A stretch of 64,000 nt of DNA from Odontocerum albicorne (taxonomy: Eukaryota; Arthropoda; Insecta; Trichoptera; Odontoceridae): NCBI GenBank assembly GCA_949825065.1, contig OX463849.1, positions 35,979,199 through 36,043,198 on the forward strand, read 5' to 3'. The notes under the pieces were generated by a model. That model did not search any database. It was not told the DNA's origin and saw nothing but the letters and a program-made list of their open reading frames with translations. Both the position numbers and the translations under genes were made by a program. Positions 34,020-52,400 of this stretch are shown piece by piece. The number at the start of each line of letters is the position of its first letter. Positions within the stretch are counted from its first letter, which is position 1.

Positions 34020-35110
34020 TACAAACCATCACGCCGTGTCTTTTGGGGTAATCAGAGAGGACATATCTCCGTGCCTTTCTATCCACGAGTACAGCATCTT
34101 ACCTCTTCTAACACACGTACATCTCGTCATATATGAATTTCACTCATCACTCTTTCCCACAAATGTTAATGGATATGCTTTGTTACTATCCCTTAAGCGT
34201 TAGAAGAGATATATGCTCCTGTTTGTACAAATACAAATTACGAACAGAAAAAAATAGCGATCCCTTGTTGATTGACAAACTTGATAGGCTGTTTGAACTC
34301 CGGGCCTTAAGTCGTTTTATAAGCCTATTTACTACTCTGCGTATCATTTTCCTTCCCCCGTGACATGTTTCCTTACCCCGTGATATGTTTCGTTTTCTCG
34401 TGAAGTCCGTTATCACTACTATTATTTTTACACTCAGATGTGTCACCATCGGAGGAGGGGTCCCTTTGAGCAGTTATTTCTTCGTTGTGGACTATCATCT
34501 TAGCAGATTTCTATGTCTGGTTCAAGTATACATGTTTAGTGCCCTATTTACTTTATTTCCCATCACTACACGGCGTTTGATATTTCTCGTAACACTTCCA
34601 TCATCTGACAATATATGACCTATGTATCGGAGCAAATATATTCTCGCCTGACATGTCATACAGTGTTTTTATTTCTACAAAGTTCTATCGATCAACAAGG
34701 AATCTCTTCTCTTCGCCCAGCTCTTCACTGAGACTCATTGAAGTCACGTCGAAATCTCCGAGGATTGAGTGGCAACCATCCACCTAGTCTACAGTCTTTG
34801 TACCGGTGCTGTTCAACCTAAAAGCAGAATTTCTCAACTTACTCTAATTTTTCGTTGTTCACCCATATATTTCATTTACTTTTATTTTCACACGTTTCTG
34901 TGTCATTCTATAACCATGACTTTTTATTTCGCTAGATTCATTTTAAGATCTTTCTTTTAGCATATCTCATGCTATTAACTTATCAAACTATGCAATTCAT
35001 TCTCATTATCCTCTGACACTACCATGTCATCAGCATACAGAAACCCGTACATATTATCATTTGACATTTGTATACCCTCTGTAGTTCCTTCACACATGAA
35101 TCTAAGAAAA
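34020..35110 (-). pseudogene. RTE-like LINE (family A), long antisense copy
   Basis: Minus-strand copy reaching from the catalytic YADD (TGTATGCTGATGACATGGTA on the minus strand, about 35,020-35,040, reading LYADDMV) to the 3' UTR at 34,020. Between them are blocks shared with 55,160-56,060: ACTTTTTATTTCGCTAG, ATCTTAGCAGATTTC and AAGTATACATGTTTAGTGCC. Frames are broken. Confidence 0.6.
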
Positions 35111-35114
35111 TATT

Positions 35115-35545
35115 AAATAACTAAGTTAATGAAATTTTGAAAGAAGAAATAGCAAGTAGTAAAAGACACATGAGAAGATGAATGGATGTGGAAGAGGCGA
35201 AGGAAGTATATAAATAAATAAATACAGGTTTATTCATAGCAACAAAGTATGTACATAATACATTTAGACACATTTCAAGAACACATTAAAAAGATACCAT
35301 TAAAAAACAGAAGCTCATCTAATAACATCTCCCCGGCCAAGATACACCCCACCAATATAGGGCGAGCCCAACCACGGGGACACCAGATATTTTTCAGCCC
35401 ACACCCTTGAACACGTAGAACAAGAAGATAAAAAATCACAGAAAATAAATAGATGACAAAAAAAATATATTCAAGAGAGAATTATCTTGATAGGAAACTC
35501 TGTCCTCTTTGCCTACCCCAGCAGTGAAATGGCGCGATGATATTT
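35115..35545 (+). mobile_element. RTE-like LINE 3' end (family A), sense, with an insertion
   Basis: The sense 3' region (GAATGGATGTGGAAGAGGCG at about 35,185) is interrupted at 35,213-35,455 by a block starting with an AAAT repeat and ACAGGTTTATTCATAGC, which looks like the 3' end of another retroposon inserted in reverse. The LINE then resumes with CTTTGCCTACCCCAGCAGTG and ends ATTTATGTATGTG, the family's terminal signature. Confidence 0.55.
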
Positions 35546-35962
35546 ATGTATGTGTAAAATTTTTATTGCTTATATCTGTGTATACAATTTTTCTCTTAAC
35601 AATTAAAAGTTATTTTTTCAGAGAAGCAAATGGGATTATTGGAAAATCTCTATTTTTCAAAGTTCTGTGCTTGTTTTCAAATGTGTGGTAAAAAATTTAT
35701 TACTTAAAATAACTAGATATTAGATTGTATGTTGTGTATTGTTGCCCAATGTGTTTTAGTCATATAAATTATTTTCAATTGCCGTACTTGAAATTGAATT
35801 GGAAGTGCATTAATATGTATCTACTCCTGTACATATATAATATTATGGATTATGAAATATTTAACAAATTGCCTCATATGTGGTGGTAATGATTGGTTAA
35901 TGTCAATTTAATAACAAAGTATTACAACATAAGTTAAAAGAATAACCTAATTGTTTCAGACA
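35546..35962. other. AT-rich upstream region of the 35.9 kb gene
   Basis: No repeat seen. TTGTTTCAG directly before ACAATG (35,951-35,959) looks like a splice acceptor, so the promoter and a non-coding first exon of the next gene probably lie in this stretch or further upstream. Confidence 0.4.
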
Positions 35963-43197
<7,235 letters not shown>

Positions 43198-43226
43198 ATT
43201 GATATTATAAAAAGGTGATGTGTAAA

Positions 43227-43236
43227 AATAAATAAA
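43227..43236 (+). terminator. poly(A) signals of the secreted-protein gene
   Basis: Two overlapping AATAAA hexamers (43,227-43,232 and 43,231-43,236) lie 30 bp after the stop codon. Confidence 0.6.
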
Positions 43237-43239
43237 AAA

Positions 43240-44425
43240 ACCAGGACTGGAAAAAACTAAAAGCATTTTATTTGAAATAAAAATGGCTACAATTAATCAC
43301 ATAAAATAATATTATTATTGCTGCTTTTTATATCAGTTCTGTGAAAACAAATTCACTTCTATTATATTAAGTAATTATAAAAATCCGAAAAGAATTTTTT
43401 TATGGTAATCTAAGATATGTGTTAAAGAAAAGTAATTTTCCATATTTATAAAACAAAGAAAATGAATTAAGAAAAAAGGGACATTTTCTATTGATTTTGT
43501 TAAGAAAAGAATCTATCACGATAGAGCAGGGTTGACAAACTTAAAGCTTTAAAAATTACTGAAACAAAATGACGTCTACATCAATTAAAATATTTTCTAA
43601 AAACAATGTAATGTTTACTTCACTCCAAAACACCTATTTTAGAATACAATGAACAATCTTTTACTAGGTTGGTGTATTTTAAAATTATAGTCAAATCACC
43701 CGCTTGGAATAAAACCGAATTATGTCCACCAGTTTTTTATTAAAGGTTTCGGCTTTAACTTCCACATGAAGAGAGCCTTGGGATATGAGGTAGAAACAGT
43801 GTAGTGGGGATTAATGTAATTAATGAAATAACAAAGTAATTTATCGTTAAATATGTCCACCTATTTTATTTAATTAAGTAGTTCTAAAAGGTTAGGTCAA
43901 AAGATTGAATCACCAAATCTTATTTTGGTTTCTTAAGAGACTTTCATACAAAATGTGTCATTACTGATTGTTTGCCAATCCTGATTAATTAAAAATAAAA
44001 CATTTTGAAACAAGCCGCATTTTATGGTATATATTTTTAGGTGACAAGTGTTAATATTAGCTAAATTTGTGCCATTTCATAAGATTTTTTTGAATAATGA
44101 AAGCAAAATACAGTAAATGCTCTCTACGCTCATTCTATTTTATCGAAACTATATAAAAGAGAATTTTTTCTTAAAAAAATAACATCCATGTACATATTAT
44201 TATATTTATTAGAGTGTAAAGGTATGAATGACATTTGTATTTATTTTTTAATAAAACTTTTAAATAATATACAAACCATATACATTTCACTTTTTAATAA
44301 ACCTACCATTCACACGTTTAATTCAATATTGGTCGACGGTGTTTTTATTTTTAAATATGGGAACCCATTTTAATGCAAGTTTTTATTTTTAAATCAAAAC
44401 AAATCTATAACTTAATATTTTACTA
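43240..44425. other. AT-rich stretch, no feature seen
   Basis: No supportable gene, RNA or repeat. Confidence 0.4.
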
Positions 44426-44429
44426 TCAG

Positions 44430-44618
44430 CAACCTCCTCAGATTGAGCAACTTTTAACAAAAATAAGACAACAGAAACAAAACTATCTTGAAATCTTGCG
44501 AGTTTTATATTTTTCTAGTTATTTAATAAATACATATATAATAATAAAAAAAAACAAAATCCCCAATAATCCACAGGAGATACGCCCCAATACTCCCAGA
44601 GGACGCTTCAAATCATAG
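44430..44618 (+). CDS. possible alternative last exon of the secreted-protein gene
   Basis: An acceptor-like TTTTACTATCAG ends at 44,429. From 44,430 a phase-0 frame reads QPPQIEQLLTKIRQQKQNYL, then EILRVLYFSSYL and ends PQEIRPNTPRGRFKS and stop. All introns of the gene 1.2 kb upstream are phase 0, so this could replace its last exon; a GT at 44,502 would also allow use as a short internal exon. Support is only frame, acceptor and a helical basic/Gln-rich character similar to the known last exons. It may equally be a chance ORF. Confidence 0.25.
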   Translation, partial: QPPQIEQLLTKIRQQKQNYLEILRVLYFSSYLINTYIIIKKNKIPNNPQEIRPNTPRGRFKS

Positions 44619-44662
44619 ATATACATATTACAAAGTTTAATTTATAAACTAGGTAAAATAGG

Positions 44663-45096
44663 ACCACTTAATGCCCTTGAATGAGACCCTCTCGCGCGCC
44701 AAATGCGTTCCAATTTCCGCTATCCCGAGTTACGCTCGCTTGTCTCGACTTGCAGTGTTCTAATTTTAGCTAACATGTGTAACGGTCACCAGTCGTTTGC
44801 GTTTTATTTATTCACTGTAAATTTATCGGCAGTTGTAAATGGTCGTGTTTTGTATTGCTTATTTCGTATTTACGATATTGTGTTGGTATTTACATAAGTC
44901 TATGTTTAACACAATCTTTCAAATCTACCATACCAAATAGAATTTTTAATTTTTCTCAATTTTTTTAAATTAAAATATGTTTAAATTGTTATGTTTCAAT
45001 TGAAAAGTGTATAAATTTAAAATAAAACAAAAAAATATACTTGATGTTTTTTGAAACCCTCTTTGTAAAAAAACCCTAGCATTAAGTGGTTAACAA
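44663..45096. mobile_element. possible piggyBac-like element remnant
   Basis: ACCACTTAATGC near 44,663 and its inverse GCATTAAGTGGTTAA near 45,080-45,096 could be eroded piggyBac ends, with TTAA preserved only on the right. The interior begins with a CpG-rich patch (TCTCGCGCGCCAAATGCG). A 64-codon plus-strand ORF inside is not recognised. Confidence 0.3.
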
Positions 45097-45642
45097 CCAT
45101 AACTAATAATAATATAAAACAATTACAATCGACTGTAATAAAAGTTATGTAAATGTGGTCTCTCTTTCTCTCGCACATATATTGTTGTACTGTCCACACC
45201 CTTCTTGTGATGATGATATTGATAATGTGATAGATAAAGTGAGGTGAATGATGTAAGTATTGTATTGCAGCATTAAGCTACTATTGACCTTCTGACAATA
45301 CATTGGAATTTTTCATTTAAAGTTTTCAAATTGTGGGTAACTGAAACCGTGGATAAAGAAGAGCTATTGTATAAGGCTGTCAATAAAGCATTTTCATTTC
45401 TGCTAGTCATTATAATTTGAATTAATTGAAAAATAACCCTATTTAACTTTTATTCAAAAAATATATCATATATTTATGGTCATATTAAAGAATAAAATTA
45501 TTATAATTATTAAGAATAAAACCTTACCACATTAAATTAGCATGAACGATTAATAAATTAGAACATGACAAATCAATGGATAATAAACGTATTCATCTTA
45601 ATTATTCATTCTAATATGATAACCTTACAATCAATACTTATT

Positions 45643-45851
45643 TTGTAATTTATTTTTAACAAACACTGTTTATTCCACTTTTTTGTGACGGTATAACTCT
45701 ACCGGTTTCAAGGCTTTCACCTCATCTTCAGGGGAGCGCAAACAAGTCTTGTTTGCGCTCCCCTGAAGATGAGGTGAAAGCCTTGAAACCGGTAGGGTTA
45801 TACCGTCACAAAAAAGTGGAATAAACAGTGTTTGTTAAAAATAAATTACAA
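45643..45851. repeat. 209-bp near-perfect palindrome, Penelope-like motif
   Basis: Two 104-bp arms meet at a single unpaired base (45,747) with one mismatch between them (ACTCTACC against ACCCTACC). Reading outward, each arm has CTGAAGATGAGG then CTTGAAACCGGTAG. This CTGAAGATGA...GAAAC signature resembles the hammerhead-ribozyme-bearing terminal repeats of Penelope-like retroelements. On the plus strand: CTGAAGA 45,763-45,769; a 4-bp stem GAGG/CCTT; GAAA 45,785-45,788; a 5-bp stem CGGTA/TACCG; then TCA. The third stem is not evident and two extra bases disturb the core, so ribozyme function is doubtful. Confidence 0.8.
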
Positions 45852-46029
45852 TGTCTTTAAACCTCCACAACGTTAATGCCTTAACTATAAACAAAATACT
45901 TATATTTATAAAATTAATAGTTTTAAAAGAAATATATATTTATAGCATAGCTACAAAATTAATAACCGTACCTTGAAGTGTTCTACATAAATATAAGCCA
46001 ATACAAATATTTTTGTGATGGTTTCAATT

Positions 46030-46560
46030 AGCTTTTGTCGGCACTGTGAGCCAGTGGTTAGCATGCTTGCTTAGTATCCAGACTGGTTTTACGCAGATAT
46101 TTTCCATCTGAATTTAATATTGACCAGACACTTTGTAGTAGCTTACATAAATTATTGGATTCTCTTGGGATAAATATATTTATGAAATCATCATGATCCT
46201 ATACGTTCCATTAGGAATACAGGGATGCCGCAAAACACCATCAACCAGGCATTCCATGGATTTTTTTATTAAGACTGCAAATCTTTCTACTGTAACATCA
46301 GTGTATAGTATACAGTGCATTCCATTTCCGGATCCCTTGTAGGCAATAAAACAGCGCAGTTCTTGTTCAGCTGGCAGTTCAGGTGGCATCCTTAATATGT
46401 GCCTCAATCCCCTCCATTCTTTTTGTGGTGGTTATATGCTGTTGCTGCTTTTGAAGATAAACTGTTGTACCACCCATCATTCATTCTCCTTAGGCATCTG
46501 TTCACAAAAGTGAGACATACTTTCTTTTGAGCCTTGGTAACATGCCAAGATTAATAACTG
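46030..46560 (-). pseudogene. LINE RT C-terminal remnant with frameshift
   Basis: Minus strand: AQKKVCLTFVNRCLRRMNDG (about 46,475-46,535) resembles the TFVNRCLRRIL segment of LINE reverse transcriptases. After a frameshift, WRGLRHILRMPPELPAEQEL corresponds to the (W)RGHxLRMPP segment near the C-terminus; the frame then runs to a stop at 46,180. A tRNA-like GCCAGTGGTTAGCATGCTTG at about 46,053 on the plus strand may be a SINE head next to it. Decayed, not a host gene. Confidence 0.45.
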
Positions 46561-47067
46561 TATAGTAAAATTCATACAAAATGATGAGTCGCATATGATC
46601 CTCATATTGTTATAGGTAAAATTTTAGTAAATTGAAACATTGGCTACCAAAGGATCAAGAAAATCTAGCATCCAACATCTGATACATTGAAATAGCACTA
46701 TGAGCCAAAAATCCGTTTACACCGGTTTATTTTTAAGTCTGTTGGTTTCCGCTACCCTGGGAGTCTCCTTATAACTGTATATTGACAGTGGCTGGGGAAG
46801 ACAGCATAACTTGGTAGAATGAGATGATGGTGGCCTATCAGGTCAGGTAGAGATAATTTTTGGCTTCTGCATGCTCTATTATGCAAAGGGTAGTAAGGGC
46901 ATAATATGTATAACCTTATTCACTACATTTATATTTTGTACACATTTAAAGAAACAAGTAGTCAAAAAAAACTTAAGGGCTACATTTATAAATCAATTGA
47001 TAATAAAGCAATTTTTTTAAGGTTTGAAATTTTTCATAAAACAGGAACATTCAAATAATGTTCTCCA
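46561..47067. other. no feature seen; 3' flank of the zinc-finger gene
   Basis: Contains the presumed 3' UTR of the minus-strand zinc-finger gene (just below 47,068). No canonical AATAAA was located near the stop. Confidence 0.35.
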
Positions 47068-49001
47068 TCATTCAAAAGTTACTTCATTTAAATTAATATG
47101 GTTTTGTATATGTTTCTTCAAAACAGTGCTAAATTTGGTGGCAAAATCACATAAATGACATTTAAAAGGTTTCTCAGGACTGTGAACTATTTGGTGACTC
47201 TTCAGCTGATTCATTCTCCGGCATGTGTAACTACACTCACTGCAAGATATCGGCTTTTCAGGCATATGAATATAACTATGCTGTCTTAGATCTGACGAGT
47301 GTTTACCAGCATAAGAGCACAGTGAACAAGCAAAACTCCTAACATCAGAATGAACCAATCTATGCTTTTTTAAATCACTAGACCGCTTACACACTTGAGG
47401 ACATTGATCGCACGGATAGTTAGCTTCTTTTTTATGTGAGAATGAGTGAGCTCTTAGATCACTTTGCCTTTTACAAATATAGCTACACTGAGAACAAGAA
47501 AAAGGCATCTCTTCAGAATGGATGACCATGTGTTGTTTTAAGCTACTATTCGATCGACATGCGTAATCACATTGACTGCATGAAAATCGCATTTTACGTT
47601 CACTATGAACCCAGCTGTGTTGTTTTAAATCTGCTAGACGTTTCGATACATAACTGCACTTGCTGCATGCAAAAGGCATCTCATCGGAATGTGACAGTTT
47701 GTGTCGTCGCAAATCACATTTCCGTTTACCTTTAAATTCACAAACATCACACGAGTATGGTCTAATGTCCGAATGGACGACAATATGACTTCGAAAGTCA
47801 CCGATCCTTTTACATGTATAATCGCATTTATCACAAAAAAACTCTTTTTCTAATTTAATCTTCTTTTTCTTCCTTTTCACTCTTGTTGATTTTCTTTTTA
47901 TAGTGGTTTTTTTACTATTTTTTTTACTGTCAACATCTTCAGAATTATCGTACCCATCAGTTTTTTGATTCTCAATGAGGATTTCAGAAAAATCCTCCGA
48001 ATAGTGGATCCCCTAAAAAAACAACATATCAAGAATTATATATATTTTTTTACTTAACACTTCATTGCAAAACAATCTGGTGGACTAATTGCCAGGTGGC
48101 TATCTCTTTCAGCCAACCAGATAAAAATAAATAAAAAAAGTTACATAGTCACAAAAAAATTATCAAATGACCTTTACAAAATTTATGAAAAATATATATA
48201 TTTATATAGTAAAAATTAAAGTGAGATATCATCAATCAAAGGAAAATGAAGGGACGGCGGGGAGGAAACTACTGGATAAGAAAAAAGAGGATAAAATGGA
48301 ACCATCAAGTACCAAAAAAAAGGCATGTCCTTTCAAAGTGAGTCTTGAATCATAGCATCACTATAAAAATATATCCCTCTTAACTATTCAATCATCTGAG
48401 AAAATACTACTCAAATAGCAGAATTCTTTGACTTGCTCCAATTTTTCATTAGCCCACATATCACATTTACCTTTCACACTTTTCTATCACCGTTACTTTA
48501 AATTTTGTAAAATGTAATAGACATACACATATATAAAAATAAATTTGAGATTCTTTGGGGAAACGCGAACAAAAAAGGTTAAATAACAATGAACTAGGTC
48601 ATATAGACTAGATTGGCTGATAACAATCAAGTGACATACAACACAAATTAATTCAATAAACATAAACGCAAGATTTGGTCTACAATGTGAATACACAATC
48701 TCAAATTAGCATATTAAACATTGGTAATTTTTTTTCGGAGAATGAGGGCAGATATCTTAAATAAAAATATAGCTACACATAACTTGAAATGAGGACAAAT
48801 TTTCAATACCTCTTCTATATTGTTGTCATATTGTTCTACGGTGAATTCTTCTTGTTCTTCCTTAATGGTTAAAGCATCAATATCTCCAGAACTGAAATGT
48901 GTTAAAAGAAAATATAATAAAAAGGCACATAAGTGTACATGACAAATTAAGTTATTGATAAGTTAAAATCAAGATTACTTTGATTGATGAATATTATCCA
49001 T
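47068..49001 (-). CDS. C2H2 zinc-finger protein, nine fingers, 349 aa
   Basis: Probable sequence-specific DNA-binding regulator, nuclear. Gene model: exon 1 48,979-49,001 (MDNIHQS plus a split Asn codon), exon 2 48,810-48,891, exon 3 47,068-48,012. Donors GTAATC and GTATTG and acceptors TTTCAG and TTTTTAG join in frame. The N-terminal 80 residues are acidic (KEEQEEFTVEQYDNN, then SEDFSEILIENQ), followed by a strongly basic segment KRKSTRVKRKKKKIKLEK (nuclear localisation). Then come nine C-x2-C-x12-H-x3-H fingers, from CDKCDYTCKRIGDF to CHLCDFATKFSTVL, many with C(S/D)xC(S/D)Y starts as in insect multi-finger proteins. Linkers are HS(D/E)xxPF(A/S)-like. No ZAD or BTB domain. The terminal exon carries all fingers. 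The ortholog is not identified. It is transcribed divergently from LYAR. Confidence 0.85.
48410..48515 (-). mobile_element. family A LINE scrap in zinc-finger intron 2
   Basis: GAATTCTTTGACTTGCTCCA then TTTCATTAGCCCACATATCA and CACTTTTCTATCACCGTTAC match the antisense family A copies at 34.8 and 55.87 kb. Confidence 0.4.
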
Positions 49002-49164
49002 ATTATTAAAAGTATGCCAAATGAAATATCTAATATATTAAATGAGGGCAATTGAAAAACTGCCGAAATACTATGTTTACATCCATTCGACACAACACTT
49101 TTGAAAAATTGTTGACGTTTCGATAGATTGTTATTTTTCTCTATGGTAAAAAGTATTCTCTCTC

Positions 49165-49269
49165 TCTCTCTCTCTTTGAATAATGGCCGTGAACTCCTAT
49201 ATATGAAGGAGTATACGCCAGTGTCCAGTGATGTCGGCTTCATAGTATCTAGGTAGTTCTATTCATATG
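49165..49269 (+). repeat. local repeat R1 at the 5' end of the zinc-finger gene
   Basis: About 105 bp, CTCTCTCTTTGAATAATGGC through GTAGTTCTATTCATATG. An inverted copy with about three differences lies at 56,303-56,405, 7 kb away near LYAR. It begins about 160 bp upstream of the zinc-finger start codon, so it is in that gene's leader or promoter. It includes a short CT microsatellite. Confidence 0.85.
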
Positions 49270-49476
49270 GGCGACACGGCACATCAAGCAACTCGGCCCA
49301 GGACTATTGTTATCTAGTGAGATACTATGGAGTTAAACTATTTTACAACTAAACTACATAGTTTACAACTAAATGAATATTTACAGTAAGATGATAGTTA
49401 AATGTATGTGAGCGAGCGAATGATTTAAATTTAATTTACTATCGATATTTATCATATATATTATACATATATTTTA

Positions 49477-52400
49477 TTACAGGTTAATTTTGTTTTTGTT
49501 AAAAAAATGAGTGATACTATTCAATATGGAAATTTTATTGAGGCTCAACAGGTGGGGAAGATTTGCGGGGAGTAATATTTTTGTTTGTTTTTTAAAGATC
49601 AAAGGGAAAGTATTCAGAGAACAGGAGAAGAAGATATGTTCAAGATCTCCCTCCTCCCGGCCACACTCACATAAAGAAGAGTTCCTTATATGTAATCTGG
49701 CCAGGTGGACAGGGGAACAGCAATGCCCAAAGCGTATTCGGCTTATAGTTGTCGCTTCTCTCCGAGTGCTTCTATAATTGGAAAACCAGGGTTTGATTGG
49801 AATGTAGGGTTGAATTGATGCATATCTTTTTCCCCTAGTGCGGTTCGAGGCATTCCAGTAATTTGTCCACTCCTCCATCATCGAAGAGCGCGCCAAAGGT
49901 AATAAGTCTTGTGCAGATGTGTAATTATATTTGTCTGTATTTCCTGTAGAGGTTGCCTCTTTAGCTAGAGTATCTGCTTCTTCGTTACCCGAAATGCCTC
50001 GATGACTAGGAACCCAAGCCAGGGCGACATCAAGGCCCGCCTCTTCAAGGTTGTATATAGTTTCCCTTATATTAAGTGTTATACTATTTGGGGATCGAAA
50101 TGGGTTCTTTCCTATTGCTTGAAGGGAACTTAGACAATCTGATACAATTAAAGTGTTTGGGATACTTAATTCTAAAGATGTTTGTAATGCTTCCAAGATT
50201 GCCAATGTCTCACCAGTGAATGTAGTTGAAAATTTGGGTAGTTTAATTTTTTTCTTGATATTTAAGCTTTCGCAATATATTGCTATTCCTACATGTTCCT
50301 CATTAGCAATCTTGGATGCGTCTGTGTAGAAGACAGTCCAGTCACTCCAATGGGTGTTAATGTGGTTGATGAAATCATAATTGGCGTGATAATTCGACTT
50401 ATCAATACCAAAAGATTCAACAATGCGTGGATTTATAATTAAAGCTTGAAACGGGGTGCAGTATAAAGGAGGAATAGGGGTTTTTTGGACTACCACATTC
50501 AACGATGAGAATTTACGATAACTTTGTATTAAAGGGGGGAGTGTTTTGTTTCTCCAAAATATGTTTGTGGGAATGAGATCTGAAAGTGATTTCAATTTAC
50601 GCAGAAGGGGGTGGGATGTTGTTTTGTATATATTGAGGAAGTATCGGGTACCTAAGAACTGTCTTCGGAAGCAGAGCGGTGGGTCCACACATTCAACCTG
50701 TAGGGCATTTGTCGGCGTAGATTTCATAGCTCCAACTATAATTCGAAGGGCCTGAAATTGAATAAGGTCTAGTTTATGGAGGATATATTTGAAGGTAGGG
50801 TCCAATAAGAATGACCCATAATCAAGGTGGCTTCTGATGAGGGCGGTGTATAGAAGTCTCAAAGTGGTTGGGTGTGCCCCCCACCAGACTCCTGATACTG
50901 CGCGAAGAATATTTATGTTTTTTTGGCAGGTTGATGTTATGTTCTCAGCGTGATTTTTCCAAGATAACCTGGAGTCGAATGTCATTCCGAGGAATTTGTG
51001 TGAACTGTGGTTAAGAATAGGGGCATAGTCAATATAAATATTAGTGGTAGGCAGTTGTCTTTTCCGCGAGAACACGACAATAGAACTTTTGGAGGGGGAA
51101 ATATCTAATCCATGGTTTTTGAGCCACTTGGAGAGAGAGTGGAGGGAATTGTTTAATATTTTTTCTGCTATTTTAAAGGATTCATTGGACGCGTAAACCA
51201 CGATATCATCTGCATATTGTAATACGACGGTATTGAGGGGAACCAGGTGAGCAAGATCTGCCGTATAAATGTTATAAAGGAGGGGGCTAAGGACTGATCC
51301 TTGCGGGAGACCCCTCCAAACGGTTCTTGTGAAAGACACCTCCTCCACTGATAGAAAGATGGAGCGTTCTGATAAAAGGTTAAATATGAGGTGGGTGATT
51401 TTGTTGGGTATTTTTTTGTGTAACATCTTTTGTTTTAAAATATGTAAAATTACATTGTCATAAGCTGAGGTAATATCTAAGAAAGCGGCTATAAGTGGTT
51501 TTTGATAAGTAAATGCGGAATGAATATCAGTAGTGAGAAAAGCTAAATTATCCATAGCACTACGTGATTTACGGAAACCAAATTGATTAATATCCAGAAT
51601 TTTATTGTGTTCTACAAACCATTCAAGGCGGTTTTTAATAAGATATTCTGTGATTTTTCCCAAAGTTGATGCAAGGGCTATTGGTCTATAGGAATTTCCA
51701 TCTGAAAGATCTTTACCCATTTTAGGTATTGGGATAATTTTAAATATTTTCCAGGACTTGGGAACTTTTCCTGTATTAAAAATGCAATAGACCAGTGTTA
51801 GATAATATTTCCTGGTGTAGGGTAGGGTTTTCACTAAAAAGGAATATGGGATGTTATCCAGCCCTGGGGAGGAGTCCTTTAGGCTGGACAAAACCATGTT
51901 GAGTTCATTTTCTGTGAAGGGCGCATCTAGAGGATGATTATGAGAGGGGAGAAAGTATGTATATGGCACGTCATATTGGGTTGGCGATGAAGAAGGAGCA
52001 ATTTTATTCAAAAAGGTGTGAACCCAACACTCTGTTGGTATTTTATGTAAGCGGGTTGAGTAGATGGACCTAAATTTCTTCATATTCTCCCACACTGTTG
52101 ATATTGGAGTTTCTGGCGAAAGGGTGTGACTAAACCGTATCCATCCATCTTTCTTCTTCTTAGAAAGCAAGCGTTTTGTGACGGCTTGTACTTTACGAAA
52201 AAGGAGGAAGTTTGTCTCTGTCATGTTATTTTTATAGGATTGGTATACTTTTTTCCGGGATTTAACTGCATTTGAACACTCTTCATCCCACCATGGAGGG
52301 GGCTGTGGCTTAAAGATGTGAGGTTTTTTAAGGGGGATCGAGTAGTGAGCCGCCTGGATCATCAACTCCACGAATTTATCATACTGAGTATGAAAATTTT

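Noticed and set aside
35355..35385. GCGAGCCCAACCACGGGG as an intact Minos terminal repeat
   Set aside because: It recalls the Minos end from memory, but it has no TA before it, no partner inverted end and sits within another retroposon insertion.
46180..46407. Conserved-looking frame RMPPELPAEQELRCF as a host exon
   Set aside because: Upstream FVNRCLRRM and the LRMPP segment in shifted frames fit the C-terminus of a decayed LINE reverse transcriptase.
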